Shown: in pieces, positions 36,693 to 45,763 of the stretch
Numbering within the stretch: the stretch's first letter is position 1
Layout of the letters: each line of letters opens with the position of its first letter
From: an uncultured Clostridia bacterium
GTDB taxonomy: Bacteria; Bacillota; Clostridia; Lachnospirales; Lachnospiraceae
Reading direction: 5' to 3'
NCBI GenBank assembly: GCA_946403295.1
Contig: CAMIZL010000003.1
Span: forward strand, 1-64,000
Length of the DNA: 64,000 bases
Made by a program: the position numbers and the translations under genes
Notes under the pieces: model-generated
What the model saw: the letters and a program-made list of their open reading frames with translations, nothing else
What the model was told of the DNA's origin: nothing
The model's database searches: none

Positions 36693-37232
36693 TTATTCAT
36701 CATCGTTCTCACCGATAAATGTCACTCCGACAAGATCGGCATATTCATAATCGTTTTCTTCGGGATAAAGGATGTATTCGTCATCGATATTGGTGTCCGT
36801 TGTGCTCCCGAAAAGTGCCGTACCCATCTTTGCCTTAAGATAGAGTTCTCCGTCCTTCTCGTATATATCGATGTCGGTGTTTCCTCCGAAATCCCTTGTT
36901 ATATAGCCCTCAAGGATATCAATTTTTCCTTCGTAATCTTCAAAAATGATCCCGATATAGAGCTGGGCATCCTCAAGGTGCCCGAGTTTTATCTTGTCAA
37001 ATTTGGCTTTCACGGTGCTGTTGGCATCAACTTTTCCTTCGAACATGACGCCCACATCGTTAATATCGTCATCGACGACAACCGCTTCAAGAGACTTGAT
37101 CACCTTGTCCGTTTCATTCTTAATGACTATGTTCCCTCCCCCGAGCGATTCGACACTCACCAGGATCAGCATTGCCGCAATTACGGTAAACAAAAGAAAA
37201 TATATGATTATCTTACTCTTCGATATCTTCAT
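36693..37232 (-). CDS. membrane-anchored protein of unknown function
   Basis: Not recognised. From the ATG at 37232 the protein has about 179 residues: a short basic start (MKISKSK), one hydrophobic helix (IIIYFLLFTVIAAMLILV), then a beta-rich acidic extracytoplasmic part with many Asp/Glu (for example IVIKNETDKVIKSLEAVVVDD). It resembles small anchored domains that carry one Ig-like fold. Start uncertain: ATG 37253 or 37244 are alternatives, and the best ribosome site GAGGAG lies 13 bases before 37232. It overlaps the end of mnhG, so it is translationally linked to the mrp EFG genes. Confidence 0.6.
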   Translation of the reverse strand: MKISKSKIIIYFLLFTVIAAMLILVSVESLGGGNIVIKNETDKVIKSLEAVVVDDDINDVGVMFEGKVDANSTVKAKFDKIKLGHLEDAQLYIGIIFEDYEGKIDILEGYITRDFGGNTDIDIYEKDGELYLKAKMGTALFGSTTDTNIDDEYILYPEENDYEYADLVGVTFIGENDDE

Positions 37233-37575
37233 CTTCTGCGTCATTCTCCTCATCGTGATTAATATTTATTTCTTCGAAGCGGTCAACAGCCTGAAGTTTT
37301 TCGACTCTGAATGTCATGAGCGAAAGCATATGCGTCGTAACCGGGCCCGTAAGCCACATAAAGGCCACAACGGCAAGTATCTTAAATGTGGTAAACGACC
37401 ATCCCGTAAGGAACGCCGCTCCCAGTGCGACAAAGAAAAGGCCCATCGTGTCGCCTATCGCAGCGGGGTGCATCCTCATAAGCGCATGCTTATATCTGAA
37501 AACACCGATGATCGCGGGGATCTCGCAAAGCGCACCGATAATGATAAGTACTGCGCCGATCATGTCAAATACCAT
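37213..37575 (-). CDS. mnhG: Na+/H+ antiporter (Mrp/Mnh) subunit G
   Basis: A 120-residue membrane protein with three hydrophobic segments and the subunit G landmarks MIGAVLIIIGALCEIPAIIGVFRYKHALMRMHPAA and GDTMGL, in part. In Mrp complexes subunit G is small and required for assembly. The C-terminus is an acidic tail (DEENDAEDEDIEE). It overlaps subunit F by 11 bases and GGAGG is 8 bases before the ATG. Subunits A, B, C and D are not in the window. Confidence 0.85.
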   Translation of the reverse strand: MVFDMIGAVLIIIGALCEIPAIIGVFRYKHALMRMHPAAIGDTMGLFFVALGAAFLTGWSFTTFKILAVVAFMWLTGPVTTHMLSLMTFRVEKLQAVDRFEEININHDEENDAEDEDIEE

Positions 37576-37888
37576 CTTTTGTGCCTCCTTCCCCGTCTTC
37601 GGAAGCAGCTTCCTTCTTCATGTGAGAGATAATATAAAGTCTCGAGAAAACGATGACGGCCACAAAAGAAATGAGTGCATATATCGCCGCTATATCCGCG
37701 AGCCACGATTCCTTAAACAGAACCGACAGGACAATAGTCATCATGATAACGGCCGTCGTGATCATATTAACGGCCAACAGTCTGTCCGCCGGCTTCTTGC
37801 CCGTGAAAGCACGGATAAGACCCATGACTATGCAGACGGCCAGGAAAAACAAAACGGCAATAAGAGCCACTCTAACGAATTCATCCAT
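37565..37888 (-). CDS. mnhF: Na+/H+ antiporter (Mrp/Mnh) subunit F
   Basis: A 107-residue protein with three membrane helices typical of MnhF/MrpF: VRVALIAVLFFLAVCIV, the conserved RAFTGKKPADRLLAVNMI, then WLADIAAIYALISFVAVIVF. It lies 1 base from mnhE and overlaps mnhG, so E, F and G are one unit. C-terminal tail is acidic and variable. Confidence 0.85.
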   Translation of the reverse strand: MDEFVRVALIAVLFFLAVCIVMGLIRAFTGKKPADRLLAVNMITTAVIMMTIVLSVLFKESWLADIAAIYALISFVAVIVFSRLYIISHMKKEAASEDGEGGTKDGI

Positions 37889-37889
37889 T

Positions 37890-38366
37890 TCAGAGTTTAC
37901 CTCCGGTAAGAGCGTCCATCTTTTTGATCCTCTTTACAAAACCCGATGCCTCGATGCCGACATCGAAAGATTCATCGAGACAATGGACCTTATACGTTCC
38001 GTTGTTCATCGAAACCGTCAATGTTCCCGGCGTGAGTGTGATCGAATTTGCGAGAAGCGTCGAAAAGAAAGGCGAAGTAATATCCGTATCAAAAGTTACG
38101 ATGACGCTTTTTACTTTCCTCTTCGGTGAAAGTGTAAATTTGATAACCGTCAGATTTGCGATGATAAGCTGCCCGAAAAGATAGATAAAATATCCGATCA
38201 ATCGGGGAAGTATCTTAAGAAGGAGCAACTCCTTTTTGATCGGATACGAAAAGATCTTGCAGGCAAACAACACAAGAAGACCGGAAAGGATGATTCCGAT
38301 CACGGCCGTCTCAACGGTAAATCTTCCGTTAAATATGATCCATACCGCAAAAACCAGGATGAACAT
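37890..38366 (-). CDS. mnhE: Na+/H+ antiporter (Mrp/Mnh) subunit E
   Basis: A 158-residue protein of the MrpE family: two or three membrane helices at the N-terminus (MFILVFAVWIIFNGRFT, GIILSGLLVLFA), the SYPIKKELLLL segment, and a soluble C-terminal part with DTDITSPFFSTLLANSITLTPGT, in part, the MrpE signature. It is the first gene of the E-F-G set. The start has only a weak ribosome site. Its role without A-D subunits is unclear. Confidence 0.85.
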   Translation of the reverse strand: MFILVFAVWIIFNGRFTVETAVIGIILSGLLVLFACKIFSYPIKKELLLLKILPRLIGYFIYLFGQLIIANLTVIKFTLSPKRKVKSVIVTFDTDITSPFFSTLLANSITLTPGTLTVSMNNGTYKVHCLDESFDVGIEASGFVKRIKKMDALTGGKL

Positions 38367-38425
38367 ATCAAATACCCGCTTTCACAACAAAAGGTCGGGC
38401 GACATGAGGCCCGACCCGGTGATTA

Positions 38426-39676
38426 TCACCTGTTGCCTTTATTCTTTAAGAAATCAGGGATCTTGATCCCCCCTGTTTCAGGCTGTGCCTGAGGCTGTAC
38501 CGAAGGAGCCACGGGCTGACGATTAATGGGCGAGGGAGCCTGACCCTGACCTGCACCCGTTTTGTATACATCGATAGGTTTGTCGTAGCCGTTTGCGGGA
38601 GCGGCGGGACGGCCTGCGGGACCAGACATGGGTCTGTTCTGTCCGCTTAAGAAACCGAGGCCTCTCGACTGCTGCGTGGGCTGAGGCTGACGTGTATTCA
38701 TGGGAGCGGCAGCTTCGCCGTTCTCATCCATACCCGTAGCAATGATCGTGATGGTGATATCATCCGTCTCTCTGCTCTCGTCTGATGAACCGAATATAAC
38801 GTTGGCATTCGAACCGATGATGCTCTTTACGTAATTTGCTGCTTCGTTTACTTCCTTCATGCCGGCACGACCTGCGATGTTGAAGATAACATCCGTAGCG
38901 CCGTTGATGGATGTCTCGAGAAGCGGTGAAGAGATGGCCTGCTGAACCGCTCTCAGGCATCTGTCGTCATCGCTGCCGTTGCAGTAACCGATTCCGATAT
39001 GTGCGATACCCTTGTCTCTCATGACTGTGCACAGATCCGCAAAGTCGAGGTTAACGAGACCGGGATTATTGATAAGATCCGTAACACCCTGTACGCCCTG
39101 CTGAAGAACCTGATCGGCCATCTTGAAAGCGTCTGCCATGGATGTGGCATTTGTTACCATCTCAAGGACTTTGTCATTGGGGATGACAATCAGTGTATCA
39201 ACATTTGCTCTGAGTTTTTCGATACCGGCGATCGCATTGTCCATACGTCTTACAGCCTCAAAAGAGAAAGGCTTTGTAACAATGCCGACCGTAAGGATTC
39301 CGAGACTCTTTGAAATCTCAGCAACAACAGGAGCCGCACCTGTTCCTGTTCCGCCACCCATACCGCAGGTAACGAAAACCATGTCTGCTCCCTTTATAGC
39401 CTCAGAAAGTTCCTCTCTGCTCTCTTCCGCAGCGTTCTGTCCGATGGAAGGCACTGCGCCTGCGCCGAGACCCTTGGTCAGTTTCTCACCGATCTGGATG
39501 CAATTACTGGCTTTACATGCACGCAGATGTTGTTTATCCGTATTAACGCAGATGAATTCAACTCCGGCAACTCCTTCGTCGATCATCCTGTTGACCGCAT
39601 TGTTGCCGGCTCCACCCACTCCAACAACAATTATACGCGCTGAACCGTAAGATGAAGTATCCTTGATCTCAATCAC
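38426..39676 (-). CDS. ftsZ: cell division GTPase FtsZ
   Basis: The tubulin-like protein that builds the division ring. The 416-residue protein has the GTP-binding motif [14 protein letters not shown] near residue 107, the N-terminal [15 protein letters not shown] and the NxDFADL T7 loop. A Pro/Gln-rich linker leads to the C-terminal binding peptide [13 protein letters not shown]. It starts with GTG 9 bases after GGAGG. It has its own promoter at 39771-39799 in a 144-base gap from divIB. Confidence 0.97.
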   Translation of the reverse strand: MIEIKDTSSYGSARIIVVGVGGAGNNAVNRMIDEGVAGVEFICVNTDKQHLRACKASNCIQIGEKLTKGLGAGAVPSIGQNAAEESREELSEAIKGADMVFVTCGMGGGTGTGAAPVVAEISKSLGILTVGIVTKPFSFEAVRRMDNAIAGIEKLRANVDTLIVIPNDKVLEMVTNATSMADAFKMADQVLQQGVQGVTDLINNPGLVNLDFADLCTVMRDKGIAHIGIGYCNGSDDDRCLRAVQQAISSPLLETSINGATDVIFNIAGRAGMKEVNEAANYVKSIIGSNANVIFGSSDESRETDDITITIIATGMDENGEAAAPMNTRQPQPTQQSRGLGFLSGQNRPMSGPAGRPAAPANGYDKPIDVYKTGAGQGQAPSPINRQPVAPSVQPQAQPETGGIKIPDFLKNKGNR

Positions 39677-39770
39677 GTTGTGCGTCCTCCTTAAGTCATT
39701 CTATGTCAAACTCGCGAATTGCAGGGCAATTTGCTCGTCTCCCTTTTTTATATATAAACACACACCCTAT

Positions 39771-39799
39771 ATATTACATTTCATTCAATGAATAATCAA
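39771..39799 (-). promoter_or_regulatory. promoter for ftsZ
   Basis: Minus strand TTGATT (39799-39794), 17 bases, TAATAT (39776-39771), about 95 bases before the GTG start, leaving a long leader. The mraZ promoter has identical hexamers and spacing. Confidence 0.7.
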
Positions 39800-39820
39800 G
39801 AGTTAAAACACAAAAAAACA

Positions 39821-40543
39821 TCATTTGTCAATCGGTTTTGCAGTTACCGACATCTTCTCACTGTCCATGTATCGCAGATCAAATCTGAAGGCACCCTCAC
39901 CCATCGTTTTCATGATACTTGAAAGGTTGTTTATCTCGAGATCATAACTGTCTTTTTCGCCGAGCAGAACTTCGTCGTCGTCGATCATAAGCGTTATGTT
40001 TCCCCTGAAATCGTACGATATCTCACGAACGTCTATATTGTTCTTGTTTATCAGTGACACAAGTGCCATCAGGCCCTTAAAGACATCGTTTTCCGAGTCG
40101 ATCTTTTCGCCTATGATTATGTCTCCGACACCGATGCCCGTCACGAGCACCACTCCTTCGGGCGGATAAGAGGTACTGTCGGTCACTATCCCTTCGCGGT
40201 CAAAGCAGAAATACTTTCCCATGACTCTCACGCATCCCGCGATCTGCCTTTCGTAGACATATATCCTCAACGTGTTTTTATCGACCACTTCGTAGTCAAC
40301 CTTTTCCACGAAAGGCATCTTGTCGAGTCCCCACATCTGTGCCCTCAGGGCAAAAAGATATGTATAGTTGTCGGTCGCCTTTGTCAGGACCATTTCTTTG
40401 ATCTCGTCGTCGGTATAATACCCTCCCGAGATCACTTCCACTTTTTCAAGTTTGAAAAACACAAGAAATATCGTGATCAAAGCAGCCGCAACGGCTATCA
40501 TGCAATAAGTTATCAATCTCTTTATACGCCTGCGGTCAAACAT
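39821..40543 (-). CDS. divIB: division protein FtsQ/DivIB
   Basis: A 240-residue bitopic membrane protein. A basic cytoplasmic start (MFDRRRIKRLI) precedes one membrane helix (about 12-32), then a POTRA domain (about 33-105; VEVISGGYYTDDEIKEMV) and a beta domain (VRVMGKYFCFDREGIV). It takes part in the FtsQLB complex that activates septal peptidoglycan synthesis. ATG 40543 overlaps the ftsW stop by 8 bases and follows GGGGAAG. Longer in-frame extensions run into ftsW and are rejected. Confidence 0.85.
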   Translation of the reverse strand: MFDRRRIKRLITYCMIAVAAALITIFLVFFKLEKVEVISGGYYTDDEIKEMVLTKATDNYTYLFALRAQMWGLDKMPFVEKVDYEVVDKNTLRIYVYERQIAGCVRVMGKYFCFDREGIVTDSTSYPPEGVVLVTGIGVGDIIIGEKIDSENDVFKGLMALVSLINKNNIDVREISYDFRGNITLMIDDDEVLLGEKDSYDLEINNLSSIMKTMGEGAFRFDLRYMDSEKMSVTAKPIDK

Positions 40544-41687
40544 TCGCTTCCCCTTCCCCCGGCGTTTGCTTCGATACGTTGAGAACAAGTCCCATCTCCG
40601 CCAGCAGAACAACAAGCGAAGTGCCTCCGTAGCTGATGAAAGGAAGCGGGATGCCGGTCGACGGTATCATTCCGGTTACAACGAAAAGATTAATGATCAT
40701 CTGTACGGATATGTGGGCAAATACACCGGCACATATAAGTCCGCCGAACATATCTCTCGCGTTTATGGCGATCACATATATCCTCCAAAGCAGGAGTATG
40801 AATGTAAGGATAACGATTATGGCTCCGGCAATGCCGAGCTCCTCGCAAACTACCGTAAAGATCATATCGGTGTGAACTTCCTGGATCTTTCCGAGCTTTT
40901 GAAGTCCTTCTCCGAGTCCTTTTCCGAAAACGCCGCCCGAGGCGATCGCATAAAGGCCCTGAACGGTCTGCGAACCGACATCCTGAAGTTCGGGATTGAG
41001 CCATACCTTTATTCTGTCCATTCTGTAGCCGAACGCGAGAGCCGAAAGAGCGATGCCCGCAGCTCCTATGCCGAGCAGGGCAAAATGATATTTTTTGATC
41101 CCCGAAACGATGACCATGGGGACAGCAAGCATAATAACGAGCACGATCGCCGTCGAAAGGTCATGGAGTACGACAAGCACACCGAGAGGCAGCAACACCA
41201 GGAACGGAACAACACCTTTGACGGTCCTGAGATTATTCCTGTATTTTGTCGCAAGATATGCCGACATGATGATAAAGCAGATCTTGGTAAGCTCTGACGG
41301 CTGGAAGTTAAATCCCGCTATCGAAAGCCATCTCGACGAACCGTTTGCCGAATAACCCGCAACCGCAACTATCAATTGAAGCACAAAACAAAACAGATAC
41401 AAGGCATACATCGGTTTTAGCCATCCGAAGAACTGCCTTATGTACAAATGATAATCAACAAGAGAAACAACGATCATCAACGCACCGCCGATAATCATGT
41501 TTCTGATCTGCATCGAATAGTACATCGCGGACGACGAATAAAATCTTTCCGCGTTGTAATAACTGGTGCTGAATATCATTACCGTACCGAAAGCGCACAA
41601 AAGCACAACCAGCAGAAAAAGAGATATGTCGTAGCTTCCGACTACCTTTCTGACTTTTGTGTTTGTGACGCCAAGTTTTTTCTTCAT
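40536..41687 (-). CDS. ftsW: SEDS-family peptidoglycan glycosyltransferase FtsW
   Basis: A 383-residue polytopic protein of the SEDS family, which polymerises lipid II. About ten membrane helices; landmarks are QPSELTKICFIIMSAYLATK (about 130), VLHDLSTAIVLVIM, DMIFTVVCEELGIAGAIIV and PFISYGGTSLVVLLAEMGLVLN near the C-terminus. It overlaps murD by 4 bases (ATGA). Its partner transpeptidase is the ftsI-type gene at 43109-45043. murG, often next to ftsW, is absent. Confidence 0.93.
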   Translation of the reverse strand: MKKKLGVTNTKVRKVVGSYDISLFLLVVLLCAFGTVMIFSTSYYNAERFYSSSAMYYSMQIRNMIIGGALMIVVSLVDYHLYIRQFFGWLKPMYALYLFCFVLQLIVAVAGYSANGSSRWLSIAGFNFQPSELTKICFIIMSAYLATKYRNNLRTVKGVVPFLVLLPLGVLVVLHDLSTAIVLVIMLAVPMVIVSGIKKYHFALLGIGAAGIALSALAFGYRMDRIKVWLNPELQDVGSQTVQGLYAIASGGVFGKGLGEGLQKLGKIQEVHTDMIFTVVCEELGIAGAIIVILTFILLLWRIYVIAINARDMFGGLICAGVFAHISVQMIINLFVVTGMIPSTGIPLPFISYGGTSLVVLLAEMGLVLNVSKQTPGEGEANV

Positions 41688-43048
41688 AACGCTCTGACCA
41701 GATCCTTAAATATCCTGCCTCGCTCTTCGTAGTTCTTAAACATGCCCCAGCTTGCGCAACACGGTGAAAGAAGCACCGTCTCGCCGGGTTTTGCATTCTC
41801 CGCGCAATACTTAACGGCCTCTTCCATGCTCTCAACGAATCTGTAATTCGTGAAGCCGTGCTTTTTTGCGCAATCGGCGATCTTTTCCCTGGTCTGACCC
41901 ATAAGGAGCAAACACTTTATCTTGCCGTTAAAGCTTTCGATCCATTCGTCATATTCCGAATTCTTGTCATATCCGCCGCCGATAAGATATGTGTCCGTAG
42001 TCATGGCGTTCACAGCCTTTATGGAGGCATCGGGATTTGTTCCCTTAGAATCGTTGTAATACTTCACGCCGTTTACGGTCTTAACGTATTCGATCCTGTG
42101 TTCAACCGGCTCAAATGAATAAAGAGCATCACGAAGAACATCGAGCGGTACCTTAAAATAGAGTGCGCATGCAATGGCAGCCATTGCGTTCTCCCAGTTG
42201 TGCTCACCTATGATCTTAAGCTTGTCCGTTTCGCATATCTTCGTAACTTCGCCTTTTTCCGCCGCAACGATCCATCCGTCTTTGACAAACAGACCGTCTT
42301 CAAGCTCATGTCCGGACGAAAACCAGACAACACCGGGCATCAGGTTTTTGGCTCTTTCTACAAGTATGGGATCCTCGTGATTGAGAATGCATATGTCTCC
42401 GGCGTACTGGTTTCTGGTCACTTTGAATTTCGCATCGATATAATTCTCCATCGTATGATGTCTGTCGAGGTGATCCGGCGTAATGTTAAGGATCATGCTG
42501 ACATCGGGTCTGAAGGAGTCGGTCGTATCAAGCTGGAAGCTGCTCACCTCGGCTACCGTATAGGAAGAAGGTCCCGTGGATCTGACAAGTTCCGTATAAG
42601 GGGTACCTATATTTCCGGCGATAATGGTATTTCCGAATGCTTTTTGAAGGATATGACCCGTGAGTGCGGTGGTCGTCGTTTTGCCGTTGGTGCCCGTAAC
42701 TGCCACGATCCTTCCCTGAGAAAAACAGAACCCGAGTTCGATCTCACCGATGACCGTAACACCCGCTTGTTTAAAAGCGTTTACGAACGGCAGATCGATG
42801 GGAACTCCGGGACTTAAGATACAATAATCGGGTGTTTCGTGAAGATCAAGAGGATCTCCCCCGAGAACGATCCTGCCGTTAAAGCCGTCTCCGATCTGTT
42901 TTCTTATCGATCCCTCGTCTAAAAGCCCTTTCGAATCGGAATCGTGCAAGGTGATCACCGCATTGCTCTGCGAAAGCAGCTTTGCCGCGGCGATACCGCT
43001 CTTCCCGGCACCCGCTATAAGAATCTTTTTATTTGTAAAATCAATCAT
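41684..43048 (-). CDS. murD: UDP-N-acetylmuramoylalanine-D-glutamate ligase
   Basis: Adds D-glutamate to UDP-MurNAc-L-Ala in the cytoplasm. The 454-residue protein has the N-terminal Rossmann motif ILIAGAGKSGIAAAKLL, the ATP site VTGTNGKTTTTALTGHIL (about 112-129), EVSSFQLDTT and the C-terminal DSKGTNPDASIKAV. ATG 43048 is chosen because GAGG is 6 bases upstream; the GTG at 43066 lies in a palindrome. It follows a PBP gene directly, without mraY or murF. Confidence 0.95.
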   Translation of the reverse strand: MIDFTNKKILIAGAGKSGIAAAKLLSQSNAVITLHDSDSKGLLDEGSIRKQIGDGFNGRIVLGGDPLDLHETPDYCILSPGVPIDLPFVNAFKQAGVTVIGEIELGFCFSQGRIVAVTGTNGKTTTTALTGHILQKAFGNTIIAGNIGTPYTELVRSTGPSSYTVAEVSSFQLDTTDSFRPDVSMILNITPDHLDRHHTMENYIDAKFKVTRNQYAGDICILNHEDPILVERAKNLMPGVVWFSSGHELEDGLFVKDGWIVAAEKGEVTKICETDKLKIIGEHNWENAMAAIACALYFKVPLDVLRDALYSFEPVEHRIEYVKTVNGVKYYNDSKGTNPDASIKAVNAMTTDTYLIGGGYDKNSEYDEWIESFNGKIKCLLLMGQTREKIADCAKKHGFTNYRFVESMEEAVKYCAENAKPGETVLLSPCCASWGMFKNYEERGRIFKDLVRAL

Positions 43049-43053
43049 GTCCG

Positions 43054-43090
43054 TCCTCTTATCCACTATATATAGTGGTTTTTCCTTTTG
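43054..43090 (-). promoter_or_regulatory. leader hairpin before murD
   Basis: A 16-base palindrome CCACTATATATAGTGG (43063-43078) is preceded on the minus strand by GCAAAAGGAAAAA and followed by ATAAGAGG, the murD ribosome site. Layout and flanks resemble the acpP, AAA+ and permease leaders. Confidence 0.5.
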
Positions 43091-43108
43091 CTTTATACAA
43101 TTATATTT

Positions 43109-45043
43109 TTATTCATTTTGAACGTCAAGACCCTCGTCGGGGAGATCGTCGGGCAGAACAAAAGGATTGTTCTCGTCTTCGAAGGGGTCATAATTTTCGT
43201 TGTCCATATCCGCTATCATATTGAGATCGACATGATAATCAATATCGCCGTCGGGATAAACTCCGAGATACGGAAGTATTTCCTTCATTATGGCGGCACT
43301 TAGCTTTGTTGCGGGACTGCTGCTCGCGGAAAGCTCGGGGTCGGCGACTTCGTCGATGACTATGTAGATAAGGACACGCGGATCCGTTATCGGCGCAAAA
43401 CCGGCAAACGAAACAACGAACCTCTTCTCTTCACGCGGACGTTTTTGAGCCGTTCCCGTTTTTCCTCCGATAAGATAGCCGTCAACTTTAGCAGGCGTGG
43501 CTGTTCCGTTCTCAACCGTAAGGAACAGCGAATTCCTGATAAACGATGCCGTTCCTTCGCTGATCGTCTGGCGGACACCCATATCGTTATATGTCGAGAC
43601 CACGGTCTTATCGCTTCTTCTGATCTCTCTGACAACATGAGGCTGGTAATATGTGCCTCCGTTTATGATCGACGCATAAGCGGCTGCTATCTGGATCATA
43701 GTCACATTGAAAGTCGTTCCGAAACTGCTTGTCGCAAGCTCCGTTTCGTTGAGGTTCTTAAGCGGTATAAGGATACCCGAGCTTTCTCCGGGAAGGTCGA
43801 TACCCGTCTTTGCTCCGAAGCCGAACTTGCCCTGATACTTATAAAAGCTGTCTTTTCCGAGTCTTGCGGCGATCTCCATAAGCGCGCAGTTGCATGATTT
43901 CATGAGCGACTGCGTGAGCGAAAGCTTGCCGTGGCCGAATTTGTTGTTACATCCGATCCTCCATCCTCCGACTTCGGTGTATCCGGCACAATTGAACGTA
44001 TCCTCCGTCGAGATCGCGTCTTCGTCGAGAGCGCTCGAGACCGTTATGGTCTTAAAGGTCGAGCCCGGCTCATATGTATCGCTTATGCAGTAATTCTTCC
44101 ACATCTCATATCTTTTCTCGAGTTTTTCCTCGTCACTCATAAACATGAGTTCCGTGGTCGGATAACATGCCGAAAGATCTCTCGGGTCGTTGAGATTGTA
44201 CTCTCTGTTCGACGCCATGGCGAGGATCGAAGCATCGTTCGGGTCCATAACGATAACACCGATATTCTTCGCTCCCGTTGTATCGAGGAAGTCTTTGACT
44301 TTTTCTTCCACGATCCTCTCAACGTTGTAATCGATGGTCGTCACAAGCTCATAGCCGTCAACAGCCTCTTCAACCGTCTTCTGCTGTTTGAGCTCGTTAT
44401 CGAAATATGTATACGAAAGTCCCGGAATACCCGAGAGTTCGTTGTTGTAGTATTGTTCGAGTCCGTACGAGCCGTTCCCTTCGGCATTTACAAATCCGAG
44501 CACATGCGAAGCAAGACTGCTGTAGGGATAGATCCTCGCGAATTCCTCTTCGAACCACACACCCGTAACCTTTGATTTTGTGGCCTGATACTGCTTATAA
44601 CGCGATATGCGCGAATAATCGGCATCTTTTTCATAAACGATATAGGAACTGTCGGGGTTGTCGTATATGAGCGTTCTGATCTCGTTTTCGTCATATCCGA
44701 GATATTTGACCATCGCTTCGATCGACGGCTCGATGTAATAGTCCTTGTCGAGGATCTGGCGCGGATCGATGATCACATTATATTGTTTTTCGCTTCTCGC
44801 AAGGATTATTCCGTTACGGTCAAGAATAGAGCCCCTCTTCGAAGCAATGGACCTCGACTGATAGGCTCTTTGCGAAAGCACGGCCTTCGAATATGTCTGT
44901 CCGTGCTCATGATTGATATAAAAAAGACGTAAAATGACACCCGCGCATCCGATGAGCACGACCACAAAGAAAATAAGCAGTCCGAGCCTCACGTTAGGGG
45001 ACACATTACATCTCATTAATTTTTCTTCGTCTTCACGATTCAT
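43109..45043 (-). CDS. ftsI: class B penicillin-binding protein, FtsI/SpoVD-like transpeptidase
   Basis: Cross-links septal peptidoglycan. The 644-residue protein has one N-terminal membrane helix (about 18-40), a PBP dimer domain (ASKRGSILDRNGIILA) and a transpeptidase domain with SxxK in GSTFK (about 350), SxN in KSCN (about 405) and KTG in GGKTGTAQ (about 540). There is no PASTA domain, unlike SpoVD. The C-terminus is a long acidic tail. It is 4 bases downstream of ftsL in the division cluster. Confidence 0.93.
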   Translation of the reverse strand: MNREDEEKLMRCNVSPNVRLGLLIFFVVVLIGCAGVILRLFYINHEHGQTYSKAVLSQRAYQSRSIASKRGSILDRNGIILARSEKQYNVIIDPRQILDKDYYIEPSIEAMVKYLGYDENEIRTLIYDNPDSSYIVYEKDADYSRISRYKQYQATKSKVTGVWFEEEFARIYPYSSLASHVLGFVNAEGNGSYGLEQYYNNELSGIPGLSYTYFDNELKQQKTVEEAVDGYELVTTIDYNVERIVEEKVKDFLDTTGAKNIGVIVMDPNDASILAMASNREYNLNDPRDLSACYPTTELMFMSDEEKLEKRYEMWKNYCISDTYEPGSTFKTITVSSALDEDAISTEDTFNCAGYTEVGGWRIGCNNKFGHGKLSLTQSLMKSCNCALMEIAARLGKDSFYKYQGKFGFGAKTGIDLPGESSGILIPLKNLNETELATSSFGTTFNVTMIQIAAAYASIINGGTYYQPHVVREIRRSDKTVVSTYNDMGVRQTISEGTASFIRNSLFLTVENGTATPAKVDGYLIGGKTGTAQKRPREEKRFVVSFAGFAPITDPRVLIYIVIDEVADPELSASSSPATKLSAAIMKEILPYLGVYPDGDIDYHVDLNMIADMDNENYDPFEDENNPFVLPDDLPDEGLDVQNE

Positions 45044-45047
45044 TCTT

Positions 45048-45749
45048 TCACGATATTTCGCGGTACTGGATCACATGACTTGTATCCGCAGCTTTATAAT
45101 ATACAACGGCATTGTCTTTTGGATAAACCATGCCGAGTTTTCCGACAGCAACATTATAAATATAGTTTCTGTCATAACTGATGTCAAGTTGGCCGAGCAA
45201 TGACTCGTTGTATGAATTCACATCCTCAAGCTCTATCTTTGCCGAAGCGATCTCCTTGTCTATGCAGTTAACATTCGACTTCACCGAGAGAAGGTTTAAA
45301 GCAAACTGTACAACGCTTCCGACAAGTAAAACCACAAGCAGGAACTTAACAACGTTGAAGCGGATAAGATATTTTGTCTTTATCTCCGGAGTGCTGCCGG
45401 GTTCCTGCGCGAGATTTTCATGACTCCTTGTCTCGCGTGCGGGTGCAGATGCATAAGACTTTCCTGTTTCGCGTGCGGGAGCAGGTGCATAAGACCTTCT
45501 CGTCTCGCGTGCGGGAGCATAAGACTTTCCCGTCTTGCGTGCGGGTGCAGAAGACTTTCCCGTCTCGCGTGCGGGTGCGGTATTCGATCTGCTAAACTCG
45601 GGGGCATAAACGTTTGTAAGGTACTGCTCGATATCGGACTCATCGTCACTCAGAGTCGCACGTTTCTTTGCCGTAGAACCGTTTATCATCTCGGCGGCTA
45701 TTCTGTTGTAATAATCGCGGTCGAACGCGAAACGGTTCCTCTCACCCAT
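45048..45749 (-). CDS. ftsL: FtsL-like division protein with repeat-rich cytoplasmic domain
   Basis: A 233-residue bitopic protein in the ftsL position between rsmH and ftsI. Residues about 140-160 are the membrane helix (FNVVKFLLVVLLVGSVVQFAL), followed by a coiled-coil (VKSNVNCIDKEIASAKIELED), the usual FtsL plan. The cytoplasmic part is unusually long (about 135 residues) and holds about five repeats of APARETGKSY-like sequence. ATG 45749 is 9 bases after AAAGGA; an earlier GTG at 45767 overlaps the rsmH stop and is possible. Assignment rests on position and topology, since FtsL sequence is poorly conserved. Confidence 0.75.
   Translation of the reverse strand: MGERNRFAFDRDYYNRIAAEMINGSTAKKRATLSDDESDIEQYLTNVYAPEFSRSNTAPARETGKSSAPARKTGKSYAPARETRRSYAPAPARETGKSYASAPARETRSHENLAQEPGSTPEIKTKYLIRFNVVKFLLVVLLVGSVVQFALNLLSVKSNVNCIDKEIASAKIELEDVNSYNESLLGQLDISYDRNYIYNVAVGKLGMVYPKDNAVVYYKAADTSHVIQYREIS
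45425..45595 (-). repeat. in-frame decapeptide repeats in ftsL
   Basis: About five imperfect copies of 30-36 bases around the core GCGTGCGGG (plus strand), encoding APARETGKS/APARKTGKS/APARETRRS variants. All unit lengths are multiples of three. Confidence 0.8.
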
Positions 45750-45763
45750 CGTCATGAATCCTT

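Noticed and set aside
40566..41297. Long plus-strand frame of about 240 codons
   Set aside because: It is antisense to ftsW and the start of divIB; composition is Arg/His/Asp-rich with no recognisable motif.
43109..45043. Annotation as SpoVD
   Set aside because: There is no C-terminal PASTA domain and the gene sits in the division cluster, so FtsI-like is safer.
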